A stretch of 14,335 bases of DNA from DYTO01 sp040757795 (lineage in GTDB: Archaea; Hadarchaeota; Hadarchaeia; Hadarchaeales; Hadarchaeaceae), in the NCBI GenBank assembly GCA_040757795.1, contig JBFLWG010000027.1, forward strand, positions 1 to 14,335. Direction: 5' to 3'. The notes under the pieces were generated by a model. It was not told where the DNA came from, made no database searches, and saw only the letters and a list, made by a program, of their open reading frames with translations. Position numbers and translations under genes: made by a program. Positions 1-6,750 of the stretch are shown one piece after another; within the stretch, counting starts at the first letter, position 1, and each line of letters opens with the position of its first letter.

Positions 1-46
1 GCCGACTGAAAAGAAGCCAGCCGAGAAGAAGGAGGAGAAGAAATGA
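1..46 (+). CDS. rps13: 30S ribosomal protein S13, C-terminal tail (partial)
   Basis: Only the last 14 codons are present. They read as a Lys/Glu/Ala-rich tail ending in KKEEKK, with TGA at 44-46. The stop overlaps the ATG of the S4 gene (ATGA at 43-46). Nothing in the tail itself is diagnostic. The assignment rests on the conserved archaeal order rps13-rps4-rps11-rpoD and on the charged tails common in archaeal S13. The gene starts outside the window. Confidence 0.6.
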   Translation, partial: PTEKKPAEKKEEKK

Positions 47-573
47 AGAGGCAGAGAAAGAAGTACCAGAAGCCATCACACCCCTGGCAAAAGGAGAGGA
101 TGGACGCCGAAGACAAGCTGCTCAGGGAGTTCGGGCTGAGGAGGAAGAGGGAAATATGGAAGACTCAGACTATTTTGAGGAACTTCAGGCGGCAGGCGAG
201 GAGGCTGCTCGCGGCTTCAGGGCCCCAGGCTAGGCTTGAGACGCGGCAGATGATTAAGAGGCTGCAAAAGCTGGGCCTCGTGGGGGACAACGCCACACTT
301 GACGATGTTCTTGGGCTGACTGTTGACAAGCTGCTCGGGAGGTACCTGCAGACGGTGGTCCACAGGAAGGGGATGGCCAAGACACCAAGGCAGGCGAGGC
401 AGATGGTGCTCCACGGGAAGGTGAAAATCGGCGGTAGGAAAGTCAAGGTCCCGAGTTACCTGGTGACGGTCGAGGAAGAGCCGAAGATTGAATGTCTGGT
501 CGCAGTTGCCACTGAAGCACCGGCGGCACCGGCGACGCAGGAAACAGCGACGGAGGGTGAGAAAAATGCTTGA
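43..573 (+). CDS. rps4: 30S ribosomal protein S4
   Basis: Protein of 176 residues, the usual size for archaeal S4. It is a primary 16S rRNA-binding protein of the small-subunit body. The N-terminal part is strongly basic (MKRQRKKYQKPSHPW). The S4 RNA-binding fold lies at about residues 102-150 and includes the segment HRKGMAKTPRQARQMV followed by GKVKIGGRKVKVPSYLV. The C-terminus is an Ala/Glu/Thr-rich tail. The ATG overlaps the stop of the upstream gene by ATGA, and the end overlaps the rps11 start by 8 bases, so the genes are probably translationally coupled. Confidence 0.96.
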   Translation: MKRQRKKYQKPSHPWQKERMDAEDKLLREFGLRRKREIWKTQTILRNFRRQARRLLAASGPQARLETRQMIKRLQKLGLVGDNATLDDVLGLTVDKLLGRYLQTVVHRKGMAKTPRQARQMVLHGKVKIGGRKVKVPSYLVTVEEEPKIECLVAVATEAPAAPATQETATEGEKNA

Positions 574-955
574 AGAGAAGTGGGGGATAGCTCACATTTA
601 TTCGTCCTTTAACAATACAATGATTCACATAACCGACCTTACAGGAGCCGAAACAGTGGCGAGGGCATCTGGCGGGATGATAGTGAAGGCGGATAGGGAG
701 GAATCGTCTCCATACGCGGCGATGCAGGCGGCCATGAAGGCGGCCGAAGAAGCGATGGAGAAGGGGTTCACCGGCATTCACATAAAGGTGCGCGCGCAGG
801 GAGGGCTCGATTCCAAGACGCCGGGGCCAGGGGCGCAGGCTGCCATAAGGGCTCTCGCCAGGGCAGGGCTGAGGATAGGGCGGATAGAGGACGCCACCCC
901 CATTCCTCACGGCGGCGGAAGGAAGAAAGGCGGAAGAAGGGGAAGGAGAGTATAG
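566..955 (+). CDS. rps11: 30S ribosomal protein S11
   Basis: Protein of 129 residues. It is a component of the 30S platform near the mRNA exit region. The start is ATG at 566, preceded by a good Shine-Dalgarno sequence GGAGGGTGA (552-559). The frame is open further upstream to 488, but that part overlaps rps4 and has no family similarity. Recognisable S11 features are WGIAHIYSSFNNTMIHITDLTG near the N-terminus, the ASGGM motif, the KVRAQGG stretch and the terminal basic tail HGGGRKKGGRRGRRV. It lies between rps4 and rpoD, as in most archaea. Confidence 0.97.
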   Translation: MLEEKWGIAHIYSSFNNTMIHITDLTGAETVARASGGMIVKADREESSPYAAMQAAMKAAEEAMEKGFTGIHIKVRAQGGLDSKTPGPGAQAAIRALARAGLRIGRIEDATPIPHGGGRKKGGRRGRRV

Positions 956-970
956 TCTGGGGATGAAATC

Positions 971-1759
971 ATGGAGATCGAGATAAGAAAAATTGAAGGA
1001 AACGAGATGGAGTTCACTCTCTCTGGGGCGAATCCGGTCATGGCCAACGCCATCAGGAGGGCGGCCATGAGGGAGGTGCCCGCGATGGCGGTGGACGAGG
1101 TCGAATTCAAGTCAAATGACTCCGCCATGTATGATGAAGTGATTGCTCACCGGCTTGCAATGGTTCCTCTCAAGACACCGCTGGAGGGTTATGTCCTTCC
1201 TGAGGAGTGCGGGTGCAAGGAGGGCAAGTGCACCAAGTGCAGCACCGAGCTTGTGCTGACGGGCGAGGGCGAGGCCACCCTGATGAGCGGCGACCTCAAG
1301 CCGTCAGACGAGGAAGTCAGGCCGACCAGCGGCTCCATCCCGATAGTCACCCTGGCGAAGGGGCAGAAGCTTGAGCTCACGGCAATCGCCCGCCTGGGGC
1401 TGGGGAAGGTCCACGCGAAGTGGCAGCCGGGCGTGGTGGCCTACAGCTACATGCCGGTGCTGGAGTTTGACGGGAAGAAGTGCAACGCCTGCGCTGAATG
1501 CGTGAAGGCCTGCCCGAAGGAGATACTGGAGATTGAGGACGGGAAGGTCCGGGTGAAGGACCTGACCCTATGCAGCATCTGCAATTCCTGCGTTGAGGTC
1601 TGCAAGCCCGGAGCAGCCAAGGTTTACGGGGACCCGACCAAGTTCATCTTCAAGGTTGAGTCGTTCGGGGGGCTTCCTCCCGAGCAGATCATCATCAGGG
1701 CCATAAACTCCCTCAGGGGCAAGTTTGCAGATTTTTCCAAGCAGCTGAAGAAGCTTTAA
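971..1759 (+). CDS. rpoD: DNA-directed RNA polymerase subunit D (ferredoxin-domain type)
   Basis: Protein of 262 residues, homologous to eukaryotic Rpb3 and bacterial alpha. It pairs with subunit L to nucleate polymerase assembly. The N-terminus has the expected dimerisation region (NPVMANAIRRAAMREVPAMA, residues 21-40, then the AHRLAMVPL segment at 59-67). A small CGCKEGKCTKC motif at 80-90 could bind a metal. The ferredoxin-like insertion contains two full cysteine sets, C171/C174/C177/C181 and C201/C204/C207/C211. This matches the archaeal class predicted to hold two 4Fe-4S clusters rather than the reduced or cluster-free classes. SD GGGGATGA lies just before ATG 971. Confidence 0.96.
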   Translation: MEIEIRKIEGNEMEFTLSGANPVMANAIRRAAMREVPAMAVDEVEFKSNDSAMYDEVIAHRLAMVPLKTPLEGYVLPEECGCKEGKCTKCSTELVLTGEGEATLMSGDLKPSDEEVRPTSGSIPIVTLAKGQKLELTAIARLGLGKVHAKWQPGVVAYSYMPVLEFDGKKCNACAECVKACPKEILEIEDGKVRVKDLTLCSICNSCVEVCKPGAAKVYGDPTKFIFKVESFGGLPPEQIIIRAINSLRGKFADFSKQLKKL

Positions 1760-1786
1760 GCCGCGCAGGCGCTTCAGGGGCACCGT

Positions 1787-1792
1787 TTTAAA
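1787..1792 (+). promoter_or_regulatory. TATA box for the 1820 gene
   Basis: TTTAAA, centred about 30 bases before ATG 1820, in a short intergenic gap. With the usual archaeal TATA-to-start distance of about 25 bases, transcription would begin within a few bases of the ATG, giving a nearly leaderless mRNA. This agrees with the absence of a convincing Shine-Dalgarno sequence there. Confidence 0.5.
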
Positions 1793-1819
1793 TGTGGAGA
1801 AAGATAGTTCAGGGGTTAA

Positions 1820-2317
1820 ATGGAGGTGTCGAAAGTCGTGCTGCAGCAGCCGGAGTTTTTCCACTTCGGCGGCGTGCAGATCATAAAGAAGATTTTCGGT
1901 GCCGGCAGGAAAGCAGGTGCCGGCAGGAAAGACGAGAGCAAGGTGAAGAGGGAGATTCATTTTCTTAAGGAGAAGAAGTTTGAGAGGCAAAAGGCGGCCA
2001 GCGCCATAGACAAGCTGATTGAGGAAGTTCATTTGATGATCGACTACATCCACAGCCGCGACGTGATGTTTCCCGTATCGACATCAGGCGGGCCGATGCT
2101 GAAGGAGGTCAGGCGGGTTTTGCACATATTGGCGGATGAAGTCAAGAAGGGCTACTTCGAGCCGAGGCGCTTTGTCGACGCATTTGAGGGCCTGGGTTCT
2201 TCGCTGTCCATGGAGAAAAACCCGGAATACAAAGCGAGGATTTACAGAATGCGCCTGCAACTGGACGACATCTCGAGGAAGCTGAAGCGGCTCACTCTTT
2301 ACAAGGAAGAGATATAG
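1820..2317 (+). CDS. Uncharacterised archaeal protein, helical, 165 residues
   Basis: I do not recognise the family. The protein is 165 residues, charged, soluble and mostly helix-forming, with no signal peptide, membrane segment or cysteine motif. A basic glycine-rich stretch (about residues 27-38) consists of the hexapeptide GAGRKA repeated, encoded by an exact 16-base direct repeat. The rest (about 39-165) is predicted helical bundle with many Lys/Glu/Arg residues and ends in RKLKRLTLYKEEI. The AUG start is supported by a TATA box about 30 bases upstream. It follows rpoD where many archaea have rpl18e, so it is probably a separate transcript. The coding frame is clean and of normal composition, so a real gene is likely, function unknown. 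Confidence 0.8.
   Translation: MEVSKVVLQQPEFFHFGGVQIIKKIFGAGRKAGAGRKDESKVKREIHFLKEKKFERQKAASAIDKLIEEVHLMIDYIHSRDVMFPVSTSGGPMLKEVRRVLHILADEVKKGYFEPRRFVDAFEGLGSSLSMEKNPEYKARIYRMRLQLDDISRKLKRLTLYKEEI
1898..1931 (+). repeat. In-frame 18-base tandem duplication
   Basis: The 16-base sequence GGTGCCGGCAGGAAAG occurs at 1898-1913 and again at 1916-1931, separated by two bases. The unit is 18 bases, so the duplication keeps the frame and encodes two GAGRK units. Confidence 0.85.
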
Positions 2318-2357
2318 CCGCCCGATGGCCGCCCTTGTTTTCAGGCCATCAGGGAAG

Positions 2358-2365
2358 CTTTAATT
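2358..2365 (+). promoter_or_regulatory. TATA box for tRNA-Leu
   Basis: The T/A-rich CTTTAATTTT region lies about 25-31 bases before the first tRNA nucleotide (2389). This is the expected archaeal TATA position for a tRNA transcribed without a long leader. Confidence 0.5.
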
Positions 2366-2388
2366 TTGGCGTGGCTATCTCCAATTGT

Positions 2389-2476
2389 GCGGGGGTAGCC
2401 GAGCCAGGTCTAAGGCGCCAGCTTGAGGGGCTGGTCCCTCAGGGGTTCGAGGGTTCAAATCCCTTCCCCCGCACCA
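2389..2476 (+). tRNA. tRNA-Leu (anticodon GAG), CCA encoded
   Basis: A complete class II tRNA. The acceptor stem GCGGGGG (2389-2395) pairs with CCCCCGC (2466-2472), followed by discriminator A and encoded CCA (2474-2476). The anticodon arm is CCAGC / GCTGG (2418-2422, 2430-2434) with loop TTGAGGG, placing anticodon GAG at 2425-2427, which reads CUC and CUU leucine codons. A long variable arm (CCCTCAGGGG region) is typical of tRNA-Leu. The T-arm is GAGGG-TTCAAAT-CCCTT. There is no intron. Its 3' end is duplicated at 4640-4654, marking it as an integration target. Confidence 0.97.
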
Positions 2477-2477
2477 T
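2463..2477 (+). repeat. Putative attachment site copy in tRNA-Leu (attL)
   Basis: CTTCCCCCGCACCAT spans the 3' T-stem, acceptor strand and CCA of the tRNA gene. It is repeated exactly at 4640-4654. Integrases commonly target this part of tRNA genes and regenerate the functional gene on one side, which fits here because the tRNA is intact. Confidence 0.7.
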
Positions 2478-2600
2478 TCTCCAAATGGCAAAACGAGCAA
2501 AATTATCGCTTATTTTTGAAATACCTCCGAGCTGCCGCGTTTTAGTGGAAGCTATGTCGGCTCCTGTGTTAGCTTTTTTACCGATGCTCGACAGATTTAG

Positions 2601-4190
2601 ATGGGGTGCAAGTCGGTGAAAGAAAAAGGGATTGCGACAGCTGCGATGGCGGCGGTGATAGTCGTCGTCCTTGTCGTGGCGGGGGTCGGCGCCTACTTCT
2701 TGATGAAACCAAGGCCAGAGGGAGGAGAAGGTGCTCCACAGGCTGAGGCAGTTACTCTCAACACCCCAGCAAGCACGACGGAGAACTCGACGACGCTGAG
2801 TTGGTCTCAGAGCACGGATGAGGATTTTGCCAGCTACGCAATCTATCGGTCCACGTCATCGGGCGTCCTCGGGGATCAAATAGCAACGATAACCGACGCT
2901 ACAACGACCTCCCTCACGGTAACCGATCTTTCCCCGAATACGACCTACTACTTCACGGTCAGGGTCAACCGCACGGGCGGGATCTACGAAGACTCAACCC
3001 AAGTGAGCACGAAAACGTCACAAGCTGGCGAAGGAGGATATGAAACTATAGAGAACGGCCGCTTTGGCGGGGGTGGCGGAGAGAGTATGGATTTCGCCGC
3101 AATGCAAGATCTTGGGGCCCACTGGAGGAGAATACCTTGGGACGTCACTCGCCAAGTTGCCATCTCATCCACAACGGACTTCAATCAGTGGGATGCCCAA
3201 GTTGCGCAGGGACAGCAGCATGGCGTAACGATGTACGGCATCCTGAATCCGAAAGCAGAAAGTGAGGTTTGGCCAACAGCTCAGGAGTTCGCCGGTTTCT
3301 TGAAAAAAGTCGCCGAGCGCTACGACAACGACGGCGAGAACGACATGCCTGGCCTAATCTATCCGATTCTAGTTTACGAGATTTGTAACGAGATTGAGAT
3401 AATGGACCCAAGCAATCCAATGTACAGCGACCCGATGAATCCCTGGAAAGGCTTCACGAACGAGATGTACTTGGATTATTTGCAGAAATGCCACGAGGCG
3501 CTCGGAGAGGCTTCCCCAGATGCACAGTTGGCTTGCGGGGCGATCGTTGGGGGCGAGAATCCGACGTTTGGTTTGACGTTTGAGAACACCATTGGTTCCG
3601 GGGGAGCGAACTACTTCGACATATTGAGCTACCACAGCTATCAGGAATATCTGGCGGTCGATGAACTGATTTCTTACCTAGGGCAGAAAGGCATCGGCCC
3701 ATCCTCCGCCAACCCGAAACCCATCTGGCTGACCGAGTCCCAGTTCACAGGAATGCTGGGCCCCCATGAGGATATAACCCAGGAAGAGGCCGCCAGGAGG
3801 ATGGTGAGAAGTTACGTTTATGCATTCGCCAAGGGCTTCACAAAAGTGAGCCCGAGCGAGCTAACCGAAATGCCTTACTGGGACTCCAACTCCGGACTCG
3901 CGTGGTCCGCCTTGGTTGATAGAAACGGGGACAAAAGGCCGAGTTATTACGCTTACCAGACCTTGATCGCGAAGCTGGACTACTTCACCGAGGTAGAGGA
4001 GTTGGCTCAATATCAGTACAAATTCACCGTGGACAACAGGCCGGTTTACGTGCTGTGGGGTACCGGCACTGTGCCCTCTGAGATAACCGGCACGGTCACC
4101 GTCACTAACATCTCCGGTAATGAACAGCAAATGAACGCGTCGGAGATAACCCTAAGCAACAATCCAATTTACGTTGAAATCGTGAGCTAG
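2601..4190 (+). CDS. Membrane-anchored FN3 / clan GH-A glycoside hydrolase-like protein
   Basis: Protein of 529 residues. A lysine-rich N-terminus (KSVKEKG) precedes one hydrophobic helix (about 11-35), suggesting an uncleaved membrane anchor with the rest outside the cell. A fibronectin type III-like domain occupies about residues 50-140 (LSWSQSTDEDFASYAIYRS, then LTVTDLSPNTTYYFTVRV). A Gly-rich linker leads to a TIM-barrel-like region (about 150-460). Candidate clan GH-A catalytic residues are E264 in VYEICNEIEI and E379 in PIWLTESQF, with H345 in ILSYHSY. A short beta-sandwich-like tail follows. The substrate cannot be told. ATG 2601 would be near-leaderless (T-rich box 2574-2580). GTG 2616, preceded by GGGGTG, is an equally good start and gives a more typical anchor. 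It lies in the tRNA-integrated segment. Confidence 0.8.
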   Translation: MGCKSVKEKGIATAAMAAVIVVVLVVAGVGAYFLMKPRPEGGEGAPQAEAVTLNTPASTTENSTTLSWSQSTDEDFASYAIYRSTSSGVLGDQIATITDATTTSLTVTDLSPNTTYYFTVRVNRTGGIYEDSTQVSTKTSQAGEGGYETIENGRFGGGGGESMDFAAMQDLGAHWRRIPWDVTRQVAISSTTDFNQWDAQVAQGQQHGVTMYGILNPKAESEVWPTAQEFAGFLKKVAERYDNDGENDMPGLIYPILVYEICNEIEIMDPSNPMYSDPMNPWKGFTNEMYLDYLQKCHEALGEASPDAQLACGAIVGGENPTFGLTFENTIGSGGANYFDILSYHSYQEYLAVDELISYLGQKGIGPSSANPKPIWLTESQFTGMLGPHEDITQEEAARRMVRSYVYAFAKGFTKVSPSELTEMPYWDSNSGLAWSALVDRNGDKRPSYYAYQTLIAKLDYFTEVEELAQYQYKFTVDNRPVYVLWGTGTVPSEITGTVTVTNISGNEQQMNASEITLSNNPIYVEIVS

Positions 4191-4192
4191 AA

Positions 4193-4288
4193 TCATTTTT
4201 TAGTGATTTTACGCCCGCACCTTCCGCAATACTCGCCCAATTTAGTCATTTTTCCGCACTTGGAGCACATTGTGTATCTCAGAATCAT
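4193..4288 (-). CDS. 31-residue zinc-ribbon microprotein
   Basis: A short minus-strand frame from ATG at 4288 to TGA at 4193-4195 encodes 31 residues with two CxxC knuckles, MCSKCGK and YCGRCGRK, separated by 11 residues, plus a basic tail (KITKK). The spacing is that of a single rubredoxin-type zinc ribbon. A TATA-like TTTAAGG (minus strand, about 4315-4321) lies 27-33 bases upstream, suitable for a leaderless mRNA. It converges with the glycosidase gene, whose stop is 2 bases away. The role is unknown; such proteins can bind nucleic acid or act as protein adaptors. The cysteine pattern is unlikely to be chance in so short a frame, but expression is unproven. Confidence 0.55.
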   Translation of the reverse strand: MILRYTMCSKCGKMTKLGEYCGRCGRKITKK

Positions 4289-4540
4289 GCTCGCCGTGGA
4301 AATCGAAGCCTACCCTTAAACCCACCCAAATCCAGAGCCCACCTCAAGCCTGGCGATATCACTAAATCGATGACAGCGCAAGCAATGAAAACGGGAACTT
4401 GCTCATTGAAAACTTAATTGTTAGAGGTTGCCCCCTAGATACTTCACATCAAGTGATTGAAATTAACGTGGAAATCCTGATAATCGGAATAACGGCATGC
4501 ATTGCGAACATACTGGCAGCAGCATCCGTGTAGTTAAGTA

Positions 4541-4581
4541 AAATAAAAAAGTAGGTGCCCCCCCGCGTTAGGAGAGCACCT
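4541..4581 (-). terminator. Probable terminator of minD
   Basis: AGGTGC (4553-4558) and GCACCT (4576-4581) form a 6-bp stem. Reading the minus strand, it is followed by a T-rich run (complement of AAATAAAAAA, 4541-4550). It lies about 100 bases past the minD stop. Archaeal termination depends mainly on the T-tract, so the hairpin is supporting evidence only. Confidence 0.4.
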
Positions 4582-4639
4582 TTAGATTTGCTTTAACCGT
4601 GATCGTAGTTTCGGTAGAATTAAACGGTAGTAGTCATCT

Positions 4640-4654
4640 CTTCCCCCGCACCAT
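4640..4654 (+). repeat. Second copy of tRNA-Leu 3' end (putative attR)
   Basis: Exact 15-base copy of 2463-2477 (CTTCCCCCGCACCAT). The bases upstream do not restore a T-arm, so this is not a tRNA gene. It sits 28 bases past the stop of the chromosomal minD gene, as expected for the far junction of an element integrated at the tRNA. Confidence 0.7.
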
Positions 4655-4682
4655 AGGACTTTCTGTATAGGTTTGGGGGGAG

Positions 4683-5570
4683 TCATAACAATCGCTTTGG
4701 CTTCTGGGAAACCTTCTTTGGCTCCTCCAAGTCTGCCGCCCATTTTTTGCCTGGGACCCAGAGCTGGCCCAGCGCCTTCTTGAACCTGGAAGTGACTCTT
4801 GTGGGCTTTATATCCATCTTGAGGATTTTTTTGGTGACGTCCTTCATCGATATGGCAGCTGAAGACTTGGGATACGCTGCGACCACGGGCAGGTTCCGCC
4901 TGAAAGCATCATCTATTATCTCGTCCTTGTAAACCGTGCCGATGACCGGGGCGATTGAGCTTGCATAGTCCATCCAAGTGTCGATGAGGGTCATGCCCCG
5001 CGGTATCTTATTCAGGATTGTGCCAACTGTCTTGAGCCCCATCATCTCCTTCAACCCCATTGCCGTTTGACGGGAGGAAAAAACTGACTCAACATCCGGA
5101 GTCACCGTGAAAATCAGACCGTCGGAGATGGCTGTTAGTATAAAGTGTTCGAACATGACAGACGGCGGAGTGTCCACTATAACGTAGGAGAAATACCCGC
5201 GCAGCTTTGGCATCACCTTGTCGAAGGAGGTTATCGTGTCTGTCAAAAACTTGTTTACGTCGCGGCCTCCTGCAGGCATGAACTGGCCTCCCGCGGGGAG
5301 AATCGCCAGCTGCGGGAACACCCACTTGCCCCGCGACTTCAGCTGGCAGAGGTAGATGGCGTCCACCAGCTCGTGTTTGCCCCTCAGGACCTCGGCCAGG
5401 GTCACGTCCGCCTTCGGGCACATTTTCAGCTCGACGGTCCTGGTGTGGACATCGCCGTCCACCAGCAGCACCAGGTCGTCCTGCATCTTGCTAAGCCATG
5501 ACGCTATGCCCATCGCTATCGTGGACTTGCCAACGCCGCCCTTCGTGCCGAGGACAGAAATCACCGGCAT
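4683..5570 (-). CDS. minD: MinD/ParA family P-loop ATPase
   Basis: Protein of 295 residues, a soluble or membrane-associated ATPase of the MinD/ParA/Mrp class. It has the deviant Walker A TKGGVGKST (9-17) with signature lysine K10, the A' loop LLVDGDV (D38, D40) and Walker B YVIVDTPP with D133. The N-terminus PVISVLGTKGGVGKST supports ATG 5570, and GGTGGT lies just upstream on the minus strand. The Lys-rich C-terminus (about 253-295, including SRFKKALGQLWVPGKKW) could form a membrane-targeting amphipathic helix, but this is inference. No ParB or MinE partner is visible. Archaeal MinD homologues serve in positioning (chemotaxis arrays, archaella, chromosomes), so the exact role here is open. 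It is divergent from sua5 across a short promoter region. Confidence 0.88.
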   Translation of the reverse strand: MPVISVLGTKGGVGKSTIAMGIASWLSKMQDDLVLLVDGDVHTRTVELKMCPKADVTLAEVLRGKHELVDAIYLCQLKSRGKWVFPQLAILPAGGQFMPAGGRDVNKFLTDTITSFDKVMPKLRGYFSYVIVDTPPSVMFEHFILTAISDGLIFTVTPDVESVFSSRQTAMGLKEMMGLKTVGTILNKIPRGMTLIDTWMDYASSIAPVIGTVYKDEIIDDAFRRNLPVVAAYPKSSAAISMKDVTKKILKMDIKPTRVTSRFKKALGQLWVPGKKWAADLEEPKKVSQKPKRLL

Positions 5571-5595
5571 TTTACCACCAACTCTGTAGAACCTG

Positions 5596-5614
5596 ACCCA
5601 AATATCTTTTGGGT
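5596..5614. promoter_or_regulatory. Palindrome in the minD/sua5 divergent promoter
   Basis: ACCCAAA (5596-5602) and TTTGGGT (5608-5614) form a perfect 7-bp inverted repeat around TATCT. It lies 26 bases before the minD start (minus strand) and 35 before the sua5 start. Its A/T core overlaps the most plausible TATA element for sua5. This suggests a dimeric regulator site or simply a symmetrical TATA/BRE region. Confidence 0.4.
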
Positions 5615-5648
5615 GTGGGTGGCAGGTAGTATGAACCGAGGTGTCTTG

Positions 5649-6698
5649 ATGACAATAGTATTGAGGGTGAGTCGGATGAGACCGGAGCGGGAAAAAATCC
5701 GGGCCGCCGCTGAAATCATCCGCAGAGGCGGCCTGGCGGCGTTTCCCACAGAGACGGTGTATGGCTTGGGAGCGAACGCCCTGGACGAAAAGGCTGTTTT
5801 GAAGATATTCAAGGCCAAAAGGCGCCCAGCCGACAATCCGCTAATCGTACATATCGCGCGGGCCGACGACATTTCCCTACTGACGTCGTCCGTCCCAAAA
5901 AACGCCGAAAAACTCATGAAAAAATTCTGGCCCGGCCCGCTGACCATCCTCATGCCGAAATCCGAGATGGTCCCTGACGTGACCACCGCAGGCCTGGCCA
6001 CCGTCGCAGTCAGGATGCCTAGCCATCCTGTGGCAAAAGCATTCATACTCGAGGCGGACGTGCCCATAGCCGCGCCAAGCGCCAACATGGCCGGGAGGCC
6101 CAGCCCCACCACTGCCAAGCATGTCCTAGACGACCTTTCGGGGAGGATAGATGCGGTGATTGACGGCGGGAAAGTGGGCTTCGGCGTGGAGTCGACCGTC
6201 CTCGACCTTAGCAGGGGGGTTCCGACTGTTCTCAGGCCCGGCCCAGTGACTCTTGAGGATCTAGAGAAGATTTTGCCGGGAGTAGAAACTCACCCCGTGG
6301 CCAAAGCCGGGGCGTCCACGGAGGCGGCCGTGGCCTTGGCGCCCGGCATGAAGTACAGGCACTACGCGCCCGCTGCAGAAGTCATTCTCGTTGAAGGGCC
6401 GGAAGAAAAAATTGTGGGAAAAATCCGGGAGCTGGCTGAAAAATTAAGGCGGGATGGAAAAAAAGTGGGAATCCTGGCCACGAAGGAAACTGCCAACAGG
6501 TACGACGCTGGCATCGTGGAGGTGGTCGGGACGCGCGAAAACCCGAAAACAATCGCAAAAAACCTCTTCATGACGCTCAGGGATTTCGACGAGAAAGGAG
6601 TTGAAAAGGTTTTGGCGGAGGGGATAGAGCCGGCGGGGATTGGCTTGGCCATCATGAACAGGCTGAGAAAGGCCGCCAGCTCCTCGGTAAGGGCCTGA
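5649..6698 (+). CDS. sua5: Threonylcarbamoyl-AMP synthase (Sua5, two-domain)
   Basis: Protein of 349 residues. It makes threonylcarbamoyl-AMP from threonine, bicarbonate and ATP, the first step of tRNA t6A37 synthesis, in the cytoplasm. The YrdC catalytic domain (about 15-205) shows FPTETVYGLG (32-41), the basic KAKRRPADNPL motif (55-65), APSANMAGRPSPT (142-154) and VLRPGP. A linker leads to PGMKYRHYAP (232-241) and the Sua5-specific C-terminal domain. The length is that of full archaeal/eukaryotic Sua5, not short bacterial TsaC. ATG 5649 is chosen because GAGGTG (5638-5643) precedes it and the N-terminus MTIVLRVS fits the family. The open frame upstream to 5613 looks non-family. It works upstream of KEOPS, one subunit of which is encoded at 9324-9875. 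Confidence 0.95.
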   Translation: MTIVLRVSRMRPEREKIRAAAEIIRRGGLAAFPTETVYGLGANALDEKAVLKIFKAKRRPADNPLIVHIARADDISLLTSSVPKNAEKLMKKFWPGPLTILMPKSEMVPDVTTAGLATVAVRMPSHPVAKAFILEADVPIAAPSANMAGRPSPTTAKHVLDDLSGRIDAVIDGGKVGFGVESTVLDLSRGVPTVLRPGPVTLEDLEKILPGVETHPVAKAGASTEAAVALAPGMKYRHYAPAAEVILVEGPEEKIVGKIRELAEKLRRDGKKVGILATKETANRYDAGIVEVVGTRENPKTIAKNLFMTLRDFDEKGVEKVLAEGIEPAGIGLAIMNRLRKAASSSVRA

Positions 6699-6720
6699 AG
6701 CCGCAAATTCAATTCTGCTT

Positions 6721-6727
6721 TTTATAA
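6721..6727 (+). promoter_or_regulatory. TATA box of the MgtE-like operon
   Basis: TTTATAA, centred 27 bases before ATG 6751, which fits a leaderless transcript starting at the first codon. It is the only promoter-like element before the four tightly spaced genes 6751-9323. Confidence 0.6.
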
Positions 6728-6750
6728 GTTGGCGACAAAGAGGCACGGGG

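Larger units (their letters stand above)
2463..4654. mobile_element. Putative small tRNA-Leu-integrated element
   Basis: A 2.2 kb segment is bounded by a perfect 15-base direct repeat (18 of 19 if extended leftward), one copy being the 3' end of tRNA-Leu. Inside are a membrane-anchored glycosidase-like gene, a 31-codon zinc-ribbon gene on the other strand, and gene-poor, more AT-rich margins. The base composition differs from the GC-rich genes on both sides. No integrase, recombinase or replication gene is visible, so this is either a non-autonomous or decayed element, or one mobilised in trans. Confidence 0.6.
4289..4682. other. Gene-poor right part of the element and minD 3' flank
   Basis: This 394-base stretch has no convincing gene. 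It holds the probable leaderless promoter of the zinc-ribbon gene (minus strand, about 4315-4321), a hairpin/T-run on the minus strand after minD (4541-4581) and the second copy of the tRNA 3' end (4640-4654). One frame, open at 4366-4533, ends in a hydrophobic stretch (ILIIGITACIANILAAASV). It lacks a good start and ribosome site, so it may be a remnant. Confidence 0.5.

Noticed and set aside
443..910. Long minus-strand frame opposite rps4/rps11
   Set aside because: Shadow of the GC-rich ribosomal protein genes; proline/arginine-rich with no family content.
2335..2619. Open frame of 94 codons on the plus strand
   Set aside because: It runs straight through the tRNA-Leu gene and has no family-like content or ribosome site.
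3181..3702. Overlapping minus-strand frames inside the glycosidase-like gene
   Set aside because: Antisense shadows without starts, motifs or independent promoters.
4366..4533. Open frame ending in a hydrophobic peptide
   Set aside because: It has no good start codon or ribosome site and no recognisable motif; possibly a remnant, so not called as a gene.
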